From assembly GCA_028819675.1 (NCBI GenBank), contig JAPPKT010000564.1:1-22407 (forward strand): a stretch of 22,407 bases of DNA. The letters run 5' to 3'. The position numbers and the translations under genes were made by a program. The DNA comes from Caldilineaceae bacterium. Lineage in GTDB: Bacteria > Chloroflexota > Anaerolineae > Caldilineales > Caldilineaceae. Below, in pieces: positions 7,808 to 15,497 of the stretch. The first letter of the stretch is position 1; each line of letters begins with the position of its first letter. Below the pieces are notes generated by a model that saw only the letters and a list, made by a program, of their open reading frames with translations, searched no databases and was not told the DNA's origin.

Positions 7808-10800
7808 CTACCCGCGACTGCGCAGAGCAATCAGCTGTCGAAGTCCCTCGGTGTCCATATCCGCCAACCAGTCCTCGCCGCTGTTCACAATCGACTCGGC
7901 TAGATCCTGTTTGCTCTCGATCATCTTGTGAATCTGCTCTTCCAAAGTACCTGAGACTACGAACTTGTATACCTGGACTGAGCGTTTCTGGCCGATGCGA
8001 AATGCCCGGTCTGTGGCCTGGTTTTCAACCGCGGGATTCCACCAGCGGTCAAAGTGGAAGACGTGATTCGCCCTCGTCAGATTCACGCCCACGCCGCCGG
8101 CCCTCAAACTGAGAACGAAAATCGGCGCCCCGTTACTGTCCTCCTGGAATGAGCGCACCATCTGCTCCCGTCTCGACGCCGGCGTCCCACCGTGCAGGAA
8201 TAATGCTTCCCGTCCGAGATTCTCCATCAGATGCTGCCGCAAAAGGTGGCCCATCTCGACAAACTGGGTGAAGACCAGTGCCCGGTCCCCAACCGCCAGC
8301 GCCTCCTCCAGCATCTCGGTCAGACGGCTCAGTTTGCCGCTCCGCTCCTCCAGGGGGCCCTTTTCCCCCAAAAAATGGGCCGGATGGTTGGTCACCTGCT
8401 TCAACTTGAGCAATAGACCCAGCACAAGGCCCCTGCGCTGCACGCCCTCGCTCCTCTCCACGCGAGCCATCGTCTCCTCAATGACGTCCGTGTAAAGCGT
8501 CTCCTGCTCCTTGGTAAGAGAGCAGTACACCACCATTTCGTTCTTTTCAGGCAGATCGGAAATGATCGTTGGATCGGTCTTGAGTCGCCGCAAGAGAAAT
8601 GGCTGTACCATCCGCCGCAGATCGGCTGCCGCAAACTCGTCGTTGTATCGCTCAACCGGGAGTACAAACTGCTGCCGAAAGTGCTCGCGCTTCCCAAGGT
8701 AGCCCGGATTGAGGAACTCCATGATGCTCCACAACTCAAGCAGCCGGTTCTCCACGGGCGTACCTGTTAGCGCTACGCGGAAAGGAGGCGTACTCCCCCT
8801 TTCAATCTGGGTACGCGAATTGCCCGTCAGTCGGCGGATCGCCTGCGTCTGTTTGGCCGACGGATTCTTGATGTTCTGTGCCTCGTCCAGGATCAGATCG
8901 CTCCACTCCTGCCTCTCCAGCATGTCGATATCCCGCCGCGCAATCCCAAAACTTGTGATTACCATGTCATGCTGGGTCAGCGCGGACCGAAACGCCTCGC
9001 CATTCAGTCTGCCGCTGCCGTGGTGAAGCAGCAGACGCAGACCCGGCGCAAATTTCTCAATCTCGTGTCGCCAGTTGGCAACCACGCTCGTAGGGCAGAT
9101 AAGTAGGGCCGGCCGGTTCTGGCTCTCAGCCTGACCGTTGCGGGATTCACCCTGTCCCTCGGCCAGAAGTCGGGAGTGGAGCAGGAGAGCGATCGCCTGA
9201 ATCGTTTTCCCCAACCCCATGTCATCGGCCAGACAGGCGCCCAGCCCTAGGCGGCGCAAGAACGAAAGCCAGCCTACGCCCCGGCGCTGGTAGGGCCTCA
9301 GTCTGCCCACAAATCCTTCAGGCTCCTTAACGTCTTCGACCGGGTCTATCCCCCGCAGCCGTTCCAATGCCGCGCCGAGCCAGCCGTCTGCCACAACCGC
9401 CTCCAGGGGCAGCTCATGCCCCGAAACGCCTTCGACCATCTCCCAGTCACCGGACTGATCGGGGGCCATTACCAGGTTCTGCGGCGGTGCCCCTTCTCGG
9501 CCTGCTGACAGCCCGTTCGAGCTGTGAGTTTCAAAAGGCGCCGCCGACCAGGGCTCCAGTTCAGCCTCCTGTTCGGTCCGGGAATAAGCCTGCGCCAGTC
9601 CTACGGCCTGCAACAGAGGAATACTTCCGGCCGAGTCGTTCCGGTCCATGAACTGCCGCGCCGCCTGCACCTGCGCTGGATCCAGCTCCAGCCACTCATC
9701 TCCCAGCCGAACAAGCGGCGACCCCAACTCCGCGAGACGTTCAAACTCTTCTCGGCTCAGAGTCTGTTCTCCAAGCGTCAGTTCCCAACGGTACTGAATC
9801 AGGCCTCGCAAGTCCAATGAAGCTCCGCCGCCCGTGGCGTCACCCTGACCTCGTTCCCGGCCCTGGCCTCTCCTGTCCCGCGCCGCATCCCCTTCCAGAC
9901 CGAAGCGCTCACGGCCGCCCAGTCGCAGTCGTAATCCAAGACGGGAACGACTGCGGGCCGCCCACCAGTCCGGCACGATCACTCCGAAGCCACTGCTCTG
10001 GAGTAAAGGGCCGATCTCCTTCAGAAACAGGTAACTCTCTTCCAGAGAAAGTGACGCCCGTTCAGGTCGCGGCGCCCTCAAACTTTCACGAATAGGCGAA
10101 AACAGCCGGCTGGCCACGCCCAGACCGGTTAGGAGTCGCTCTTGTGGCTGATCAAAACGGCGACCTTCTATGCGGATACTCTGAACATTCTGGTTCCATA
10201 TCCTATGCGCAGGTATCAGTAAATTCGGGTCGTCCTTGTCTTGCAAATAATACTCAAGGTGCCAGTTGTTCAGCGCGATGGGCGCGGGAGCGGCATCGGC
10301 ATCGGCATCGGTGGTAGCTGACTCGGGATGCCTGGGCTCCTTGTCTTCCTCCTGCAGCTCAAGCGCAAAGGCAACTTGAAAATTGGAATCCGCCACCGAG
10401 GAGTGGAGTTGCTCCATCCACTCAATCCATCGCTTGTATAGCTGGTGCGCGGGCTGGGGAGGTAGATGAAGCAGAGGCTCCTCTCCCGAAAGACCCTCCA
10501 GCCACATGGATCCCGACGACGGGAGAGCGAACCCTTTACCACCATTATTGCTGCCGGTAACGTCGCGAAATCGGTCCTCCCCGTTTGCCTTCGTAGCCTC
10601 GGGTGCCCATTCGCGAATCGCCCTGTTGATCAAAACGGTGATGAAATGCTCGAGAACTGCACCGGCAGCCGGTGCATCGTCCAGCGCTTCCAGCTCGTAC
10701 GCCCTGCAAATGGGCGGCATCAATGCCACCAGATACTCAAGTCGTTCCCGCAAGCTGCCTTCAAGCAGAAACGGTTGCCAGGCGGCCCAGAATCGACCGC

Positions 10801-11653
10801 TGCTATCCGGTTTCAGACCAGGCAGAAAGTGTTGCCCCGCAAGCAGCTCTAGCACAAACTTGGCCGCGTGGCTCCAGAACAATAGGTCATTGCCCAGACG
10901 TGCATGGCGAAACAGCGCAGTCGAGGAAGGGAGCTCAATGAGCCTCTGATTTGTGAAACGGCTTAGGAAAGCCAGCGTGTGGAATGGATCAAGAGTCAGT
11001 CCTGTAACCTGCCACGGTTGCAGTCTGTACGGTTCCGTTTCGCCGGAAAGCGCATTCACGCCCCGTTGAAACGATCCCAGGTGCGTCTGAGGGCGGCCGC
11101 TCTGGCTGGGCAGCCATACCCTGGCGGTGGCGGGACTTCCCATCAGGCTGGTTAGTTCGCTGGCTGTCGCCAGCTGACGCAAGATCTGTCGAAGGGTCCC
11201 CACCGGCATCTGTGCCGGATGGGATGGGATCTTTCCATTGCTTCGCGAACCCCGGGGACGCCTCTTGGCTGAGGGTTCATCTTGGCTGGAAGGCTTGTTC
11301 GCCTCGGAACCGTCTGCGCGCTCACCTTCTCCGGAAGCACCGTTCTCGCCGGGTTCGCGCTCCTCCCAAACGCTTGGAGATTCATGGTTCTCTCCCCAAA
11401 GGAAGAGTCGCGGTCCGTCTTCGGTAGCTGGCAATCTGGATGAATCTTGCCCGCCGGGCGCTCCAGCATCTGGTGGGACGTTTTGTGTTTCCGTTCCCGG
11501 CGTTCTGTCATGACCACCTTGTTCCACCGGCGACTGGCCGTCTCGCTGCCCCTGCGCACGCGCAATAGGGCTGAGGCCGAAGGCATCCTGCCCTTGTCCG
11601 TCTACTGATTGTTTGCCTGAAGTGAGCCATGCAGCATGAAAGGTAAAAGGCAT
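7808..11653 (-). CDS. SNF2-family DEAD/DEAH-box helicase/ATPase
   Basis: This 1281-aa, probably DNA-translocating ATPase has both RecA-like lobes at the C terminus. Motif I is DDMGLGKT with Lys816, motif II is DEAQ at 923-926, and LTGTPVENR is motif III. Lobe 2 has LVFTQF, FLHGGT, LSLRAGGVGVNLT and DRAFRIGQKR (motif VI, about 1215-1225). Residues 1 to about 740 are the SNF2-helicase-associated region (DUF3670/PF12419 type). FHAAWL (5-10) and RLFLWGE (82-88), normally close together in this family, are split by about 70 residues of Gln/Gly/Asp/Pro-rich sequence, and a second charged, disordered stretch covers about 92-145. Its partner, the SWIM gene, follows. The ATG has no good Shine-Dalgarno and is preceded almost directly by a -10-like box, so it may be translated from a leaderless mRNA. 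Roles in transcription or repair are typical but unproven. Confidence 0.93.
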   Translation of the reverse strand: MPFTFHAAWLTSGKQSVDGQGQDAFGLSPIARAQGQRDGQSPVEQGGHDRTPGTETQNVPPDAGAPGGQDSSRLPATEDGPRLFLWGENHESPSVWEEREPGENGASGEGERADGSEANKPSSQDEPSAKRRPRGSRSNGKIPSHPAQMPVGTLRQILRQLATASELTSLMGSPATARVWLPSQSGRPQTHLGSFQRGVNALSGETEPYRLQPWQVTGLTLDPFHTLAFLSRFTNQRLIELPSSTALFRHARLGNDLLFWSHAAKFVLELLAGQHFLPGLKPDSSGRFWAAWQPFLLEGSLRERLEYLVALMPPICRAYELEALDDAPAAGAVLEHFITVLINRAIREWAPEATKANGEDRFRDVTGSNNGGKGFALPSSGSMWLEGLSGEEPLLHLPPQPAHQLYKRWIEWMEQLHSSVADSNFQVAFALELQEEDKEPRHPESATTDADADAAPAPIALNNWHLEYYLQDKDDPNLLIPAHRIWNQNVQSIRIEGRRFDQPQERLLTGLGVASRLFSPIRESLRAPRPERASLSLEESYLFLKEIGPLLQSSGFGVIVPDWWAARSRSRLGLRLRLGGRERFGLEGDAARDRRGQGRERGQGDATGGGASLDLRGLIQYRWELTLGEQTLSREEFERLAELGSPLVRLGDEWLELDPAQVQAARQFMDRNDSAGSIPLLQAVGLAQAYSRTEQEAELEPWSAAPFETHSSNGLSAGREGAPPQNLVMAPDQSGDWEMVEGVSGHELPLEAVVADGWLGAALERLRGIDPVEDVKEPEGFVGRLRPYQRRGVGWLSFLRRLGLGACLADDMGLGKTIQAIALLLHSRLLAEGQGESRNGQAESQNRPALLICPTSVVANWRHEIEKFAPGLRLLLHHGSGRLNGEAFRSALTQHDMVITSFGIARRDIDMLERQEWSDLILDEAQNIKNPSAKQTQAIRRLTGNSRTQIERGSTPPFRVALTGTPVENRLLELWSIMEFLNPGYLGKREHFRQQFVLPVERYNDEFAAADLRRMVQPFLLRRLKTDPTIISDLPEKNEMVVYCSLTKEQETLYTDVIEETMARVERSEGVQRRGLVLGLLLKLKQVTNHPAHFLGEKGPLEERSGKLSRLTEMLEEALAVGDRALVFTQFVEMGHLLRQHLMENLGREALFLHGGTPASRREQMVRSFQEDSNGAPIFVLSLRAGGVGVNLTRANHVFHFDRWWNPAVENQATDRAFRIGQKRSVQVYKFVVSGTLEEQIHKMIESKQDLAESIVNSGEDWLADMDTEGLRQLIALRSRG
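10292..10309. repeat. Hexanucleotide tandem repeat inside the SNF2 gene
   Basis: GGCATC is repeated three times in perfect tandem, followed by a degenerate fourth copy. On the minus strand it encodes the DADADA stretch in a low-complexity linker. As a multiple of three it can change copy number without breaking the frame. Confidence 0.7.
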
Positions 11654-11660
11654 AACCTAC

Positions 11661-11691
11661 ATTGTACCCTGAATCCCCTTTTTCAGTCCAA
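11661..11691 (-). promoter_or_regulatory. Candidate promoter of the SNF2 helicase gene
   Basis: Read on the minus strand, TTGGAC (11691-11686) and TACAAT (11666-11661) are separated by 19 nt. TACAAT matches the -10 consensus at five of six bases; the -35 and its long spacing are weaker. Transcription would begin about at 11654, next to the ATG at 11653. The rest of the 263-nt spacer up to the fhs stop shows no gene and no clear terminator. Confidence 0.45.
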
Positions 11692-11916
11692 ATCCAACGA
11701 TGAATCCTGTTCAGCACAATCTGTTACAACAACCGCCTGAGCCCCCTGCTGTCCGGGCCGCCCTTCAAGCGAGCCCTTCTTCACCACCCTTCAATTAGAC
11801 GTACACGGGCCCCCGGGCGAACCTCCATTTGGAAACCCGTTTAACACCTGGACAATCGAAACCGTTAACCAAAAGACATTGACCCTGAATGCCTCATCGC
11901 AATACGAAAAAGCACG

Positions 11917-13626
11917 TCAGAACAAACCAATGACCTGCCCCGTCTCCAAATCAATATCCACACTCTGGGCCGCCGGGCTGCTGCCAAGACCCGGCATAGT
12001 CCTCATTTCTCCCAGAAGGGGGTAGACGAATCCTGCGCCAACACTGGCTCGTACCTCCCGAACTGGCACTGTGAACCCCGTCGGCGCACCCTTTAGCTTT
12101 GGATCGTGGCTCAAACTCAAATGCGTCTTCGCCATGCAGATGGGAAGATTACCGAACCCGCTCTGCTCGTACTGGCGTATCTGCCGGCTGGCCAGCGCCG
12201 TGTACTCGATTCCGTCCGCACCGTAAATCGTGGTCGCGATCTTCTCCATCTTTGCCTTCAACGGCATGTCCAACTCATACAGAAACTGAAATTCGCTCGG
12301 CTCTTCGGCCGCTTCCACAACCGCCCGCGCCAGCTCAGTAGCGCCGCTGCCCCCCTCCGCCCAATGCGTGGAGACCGCCCATCGCGCCCCTTCCTCCTCG
12401 GCCACCCGTCCAATCACATCGATTTCACTCTGGAAGTCGCTCGCAAAACAGTTCACGCAGACCACCGGGCTTACCCCGTGCGCCCGCACGTTCTGGATCT
12501 GCTTGCGAAGATTCTCCGCACCTTCGGCCACGTCGTCAGGACCCTCTGCCAGCATCTCTTCCGGCAATGGCCGGCCCGGTACAACCCGGTACCGCCCCGT
12601 ATGCGACTTGAGCGCACGCACCGTCGCCACCAGTACGGCCGCATCCGGCCGCAGCCCGCTGTACCTGCACTTGATGTTGAAAAACTTCTCCGCCCCGATA
12701 TCCGCGCCGAAGCCGGCCTCTGTAATCAGATATTCGCTCGTCTTGATGCCGATCAGGTCTGCCAATACCGAGCTGTTCCCGTGAGCGATATTTGCAAACG
12801 GTCCTGCATGGACCAGCGCCGGCGTGTTCTCCAGCGTCTGGAAGATATTCGGCTTGATCGCCTCCTTCATCAGCACCGTCATCGAACCCGCGGCCTGCAG
12901 CTGCTCGGCCGTAACAGGCTGGCGATTCCGGTCCCTGCCCACCGTCACCCGCCCAAAGCGCGCCCGCATATCTTCCAGCCCCGTCGTCAACGCCAGGATC
13001 GCCATCACCTCCGACGCCGCCGTGATGTCAAAGCCCGTCTGCCGCTGCGGCCCGTCCGACTTTACACCCAGCCCGCTGATGATATTGCGCAGCCCCCTGT
13101 CATTGACGTCCAGCACACGCCGCCACATAATGCTGTAGGGGTCGATCTCCAGCCCGTTTCCCTGGTAGATGTGCGCATCAATCATCGCCGCCAGCAGATT
13201 GTTGGCCGCCGTCACCGCGTGCATGTCCCCTGTCATGTGCAGGTTGAACTGCTCCATCGGTACCACCTGGCTGTAACCGCCGCCGGCCGCGCCGCCCTTG
13301 ATCCCAAATGTCGGCCCCTGGCTGGGCTGCCGGATCGCGACCGTCGCCGTCTTGCCGATATGGTGCATACCCTGGCCCAGCCCAACCGTAGTCGTCGACT
13401 TGCCCTCGCCCAACGGAGTCGGCGTGATCGCAGTGACCAGCACGTAGCGGGCGTTTGGACGGTCAGCCAGTCCCTCCACGGCCTCCAGTCGCACCTTCGC
13501 CATGTGGTCGCCGTACAGTTCTATGTCCGATCTGCCCAACCCCATCTTCTCCGCAACCTCCCAGACGGGCAGCAGCTCAGCCGCCTGGGCAATGTCGAGG
13601 TCACTTGGCACCGTACTTCTGCTCAT
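11917..13626 (-). CDS. fhs: Formate-tetrahydrofolate ligase
   Basis: This 569-aa cytoplasmic enzyme makes 10-formyl-THF from formate, THF and ATP, feeding one-carbon metabolism. It has the FTHFS P-loop TPLGEGKST at 70-78, then IRQPSQGPTFGIKGGAAGGG, the FNLHMTGDMHA block, EAGFGADIGAEKFFNIKCR and a C-terminal MPGLGSSPAA motif, all diagnostic. The length is close to the usual 555-560 aa. The open frame runs 29 codons further upstream, but AGGAG lies 7 nt before ATG 13626 (4 nt before the adjacent ATG 13629), and the extra N-terminal residues do not resemble the family. The preceding 83-nt gap after DUF2277 contains a small GCCGG-TTT-CCGGC hairpin (13673-13685) without a T-run. Probably expressed with DUF2277. 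Confidence 0.97.
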   Translation of the reverse strand: MSRSTVPSDLDIAQAAELLPVWEVAEKMGLGRSDIELYGDHMAKVRLEAVEGLADRPNARYVLVTAITPTPLGEGKSTTTVGLGQGMHHIGKTATVAIRQPSQGPTFGIKGGAAGGGYSQVVPMEQFNLHMTGDMHAVTAANNLLAAMIDAHIYQGNGLEIDPYSIMWRRVLDVNDRGLRNIISGLGVKSDGPQRQTGFDITAASEVMAILALTTGLEDMRARFGRVTVGRDRNRQPVTAEQLQAAGSMTVLMKEAIKPNIFQTLENTPALVHAGPFANIAHGNSSVLADLIGIKTSEYLITEAGFGADIGAEKFFNIKCRYSGLRPDAAVLVATVRALKSHTGRYRVVPGRPLPEEMLAEGPDDVAEGAENLRKQIQNVRAHGVSPVVCVNCFASDFQSEIDVIGRVAEEEGARWAVSTHWAEGGSGATELARAVVEAAEEPSEFQFLYELDMPLKAKMEKIATTIYGADGIEYTALASRQIRQYEQSGFGNLPICMAKTHLSLSHDPKLKGAPTGFTVPVREVRASVGAGFVYPLLGEMRTMPGLGSSPAAQSVDIDLETGQVIGLF

Positions 13627-13633
13627 CATAAAG

Positions 13634-13638
13634 CTCCT
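13634..13638 (-). promoter_or_regulatory. Ribosome binding site of fhs
   Basis: AGGAG on the minus strand lies 7 nt before ATG 13626 and 4 nt before ATG 13629. It shows that the 598-residue open frame starts too early. Confidence 0.65.
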
Positions 13639-13709
13639 ATGGTCCTCGAATTCTTCACGTCGATCACAATTGGCCGGAAACCGGCTCGCGCACCCTGTGG
13701 CACTGCTTC

Positions 13710-13910
13710 TCATCGGGTCTCGAGGTTATTGAACAACCGCCGCGTCGCCGTCGCAATCTCGCTCACAGCGTCGTTGAATGCCCCCTCATTTGCCTTCGAC
13801 GGCTTTCGATATCCGCTCACCTTCCGGACAAACTGCAGGGCCGCTTCTTCCAGCTCCTGCTCTGTCGGCGGTCGCTCCGGCTGGCGCAGCTTCCTGATAT
13901 TTCGACACAT
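13710..13910 (-). CDS. DUF2277 domain protein
   Basis: This 66-aa protein spans the whole DUF2277 family, with the characteristic opening MCRNIRKL, the central AALQFVRKVSGYRKPSKAN block and a helical C terminus ending in TRRLFNN. The family's function is unknown. The composition suggests a small, basic, all-helical soluble protein, with a single conserved Cys2. GGAGG 7 nt before the ATG supports the start. It is followed after 83 nt by fhs on the same strand, so the two probably share a transcript; whether this reflects function is unclear. Confidence 0.9.
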   Translation of the reverse strand: MCRNIRKLRQPERPPTEQELEEAALQFVRKVSGYRKPSKANEGAFNDAVSEIATATRRLFNNLETR

Positions 13911-13999
13911 TTCCCACCCTCCGTCCGCAAGCCTGAGTCCACCGGCCAGCGGCTAAAATAGAGACCCAGTACCCCCCGGATTCGCGCTGCCTGCGAGCA

Positions 14000-14413
14000 C
14001 TAGGACTGCCCAAATCCCATCGAGACTATTCGTTCCGGCCGCAGTGTGACTATCACACCTACTGTGTCCTTGACCGTCTCGTAATAGTGCGCGGCCTCCG
14101 CTTCGTCGGCGTAGTAATGCCGTACAATCCGCCACCGCAGATCTCGCTGCCGCTCACCCGGTTCGATCAACTCCGCCTTCCCACACAGCGCAACATACCG
14201 GGCGTCGCCGCGCCCTCCGTCAACGCAGATGGTAACCGTAGGGTCCCGTCGCAGATTCTTGACCTTCACCGTCCTCGTCTGTGCACTGACGTAAATGACG
14301 CCGTCCTCATAAATGTACCAGACTGGCGTCAATTGAGGCGCCCCATGCCGTCCATTTGTTGCCAGAATCGCATGACGGTCTGCCTGCAGGAACTCCAGAA
14401 TACGTGCATCCAT
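14000..14413 (-). CDS. PPOX-class F420-dependent/FMN-binding oxidoreductase family protein
   Basis: This 137-aa split-beta-barrel flavoprotein belongs to the pyridoxamine 5'-phosphate oxidase superfamily. The order FLQADRHAILATNGRHGAPQ, LTPVWYIYEDGVIYVSA, VKNLRRDPTVTICVD, then VALCGKAELIE is the family's normal pattern, and the length fits the F420-dependent PPOX subclass. Substrate and cofactor (F420 or FMN) cannot be decided from sequence alone. The ATG at 14413 lacks a strong Shine-Dalgarno. It is divergent from a second PPOX-fold gene across a 319-nt spacer and lies 89 nt upstream of DUF2277 on the same strand. Confidence 0.88.
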   Translation of the reverse strand: MDARILEFLQADRHAILATNGRHGAPQLTPVWYIYEDGVIYVSAQTRTVKVKNLRRDPTVTICVDGGRGDARYVALCGKAELIEPGERQRDLRWRIVRHYYADEAEAAHYYETVKDTVGVIVTLRPERIVSMGFGQS

Positions 14414-14732
14414 GATAGCATTCTCTCGAAACTGTGCCGGGGAAAATCCAACGACCGCCCCCGCCTGTGGACAAATGTCTACCGGAAAACCATACCGGCA
14501 TTGAACGCGCTAACCGAAGATCATAGCAGAAACAGGACCCGATGTCGAGACCGCGTTTGAGAATTCTCAACACTTAGTATAGGGTAGCCCCTTAAGAGGC
14601 CCATCAGCCGGACACCTGAACGCCCTTCCCAAAAGGCCGGGCCTGGGGTGATCACCATACGCTCTAAAGCAGCACGACTGCTGATCGGCGCCGCCAACCA
14701 CACCAGGTCCTTCCAACTTTCAGGAGCAAACC
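14414..14732. other. Divergent intergenic region between two PPOX genes
   Basis: This gene-free spacer contains a perfect palindrome (14557-14570), an imperfect one GCCCCTTAAGAGGC (14587-14600, one mismatched pair), an AT-rich TAGTATAGG between them, and a small AGCAG/CTGCT hairpin motif near 14670. Promoters for both flanking genes should lie here. I do not see well-spaced -35/-10 pairs. Short frames crossing it have no coding character. Confidence 0.6.
14557..14570. promoter_or_regulatory. Perfect 14-bp palindrome, possible operator
   Basis: TTGAGAATTCTCAA is identical on both strands. It lies about midway between the two divergent PPOX gene starts, a typical position for a dimeric repressor or activator that controls both. 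No regulator gene is adjacent, so its ligand is unknown. Confidence 0.45.
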
Positions 14733-15179
14733 ATGCCTGTAATGACACAATCGCAAATCGACGACCTGTTGCACAGCAACACCATCTGCCGCCTTGCCTG
14801 CGTCGACTACGAAGGCGCGCCCTACGTCGTGCCCTGCTGGTTCACATACGCCGACGGAGGCTTCTACGTCGTGCCCCGCGCCCGCTCAGCCTGGGCCGGC
14901 TATCTGAAAAACGACGGACGCGTCTTTCTCTGTATAGACGCCGCGGACGGGCGCCGTGTTCTCGTCAAGGGGACCGCCACTGTCGTGGAAGAGCCAAACA
15001 TTGGCGGCAAATGGGTTGAAATCGGCCAGGAGATGGCCGAACGCTACGGAGGCGCAGACGGCCTCAAATATCTCGAAGCAACCATGCAGGAACCGCGATG
15101 GCTCTTCTTCATCGAAGCCGGCGAAATGCTCTCATCCAGCGGAGGCTGGGCGCAAAAATACAAGCACTACGACTGGTGA
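14733..15179 (+). CDS. Pyridoxamine 5'-phosphate oxidase family (NimA-like) flavoprotein
   Basis: This 148-aa protein has the small flavin-binding split barrel. It starts with a helix (MTQSQIDDLLHSN), then RLACVDYEGAPYVVPCWFTY, a short YVVPRARS loop, DGRVFLCIDAADG and VLVKGTATVVEEP, the order seen in the Pyridox_oxase_2/NimA-like group. These bind FMN, haem or F420 and often have reductive or protective roles; the reaction here is unknown. AGGAG at 14722-14726, 6 nt before the ATG, firmly supports the start. It is the only plus-strand gene of the middle block and is divergent from a second PPOX-fold gene with which it shares little beyond the fold. Confidence 0.87.
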   Translation: MPVMTQSQIDDLLHSNTICRLACVDYEGAPYVVPCWFTYADGGFYVVPRARSAWAGYLKNDGRVFLCIDAADGRRVLVKGTATVVEEPNIGGKWVEIGQEMAERYGGADGLKYLEATMQEPRWLFFIEAGEMLSSSGGWAQKYKHYDW

Positions 15180-15497
15180 GAAAAAACACCGAACTGAACT
15201 CTTTCTGTTCTGTATGGACCCGGCGCCTCGTCTCTGAGGATATACAAGCATTGGAACAGCGATCTGCGCGAGTAAAGTACACATCCGCGAAGGGCCGCGC
15301 AGCAACACAACGAAAATCCGTCACGCTCTTGGTGTTCTTCGCGTCCCCTTCGCGTGACTTCGCGGATCAACTGGTCTTGTCTGTCCCAACACTCATCTGA
15401 GATACACGCTATCGAACCAACCCGCCTTAACCTATCGCGGACTTACTATCGGCCTTCCAAAAACTTCAAAGAAACCTTCTCCCATCCCCCTTTCCAC
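15180..15497. other. Convergent intergenic region with repeats
   Basis: This 318-nt spacer lies between the 3' ends of the plus-strand PPOX gene and the minus-strand permease gene. It has no credible gene. It contains CTTCGCG repeats and an inverted repeat, then a run of pyrimidine-rich sequence up to the permease stop. No classical terminator with a T-run is apparent for either gene. Confidence 0.6.
15283..15367. repeat. Inverted repeat plus phased CTTCGCG repeats
   Basis: ATCCGCGAAG (15283-15292) is exactly complementary to CTTCGCGGAT (15358-15367). CTTCGCG occurs three times at 15337, 15348 and 15358, spaced 11 and 10 nt, about one helical turn. Similar CGCGAAG-rich segments occur as scattered intergenic repeats in many environmental bacteria, so this is probably one copy of an interspersed family. 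Confidence 0.6.

Noticed and set aside
13673..13685. GCCGG-TTT-CCGGC hairpin before fhs as a terminator or THF riboswitch
   Set aside because: The stem has only 5 bp, no T-run follows, and nothing resembling a riboswitch core is present in the 83-nt gap.
12106..13956. A 616-codon plus-strand open frame opposite fhs
   Set aside because: It lies antisense to an unmistakable fhs gene, is dominated by Arg, His and Pro, has no family features, and reflects the lack of stops in GC-rich antisense frames.
14521..14748. Short minus-strand frame in the PPOX spacer
   Set aside because: It has no ribosome binding site or recognisable motif, overlaps the ribosome binding site and start of the plus-strand PPOX gene, and crosses the palindromes.
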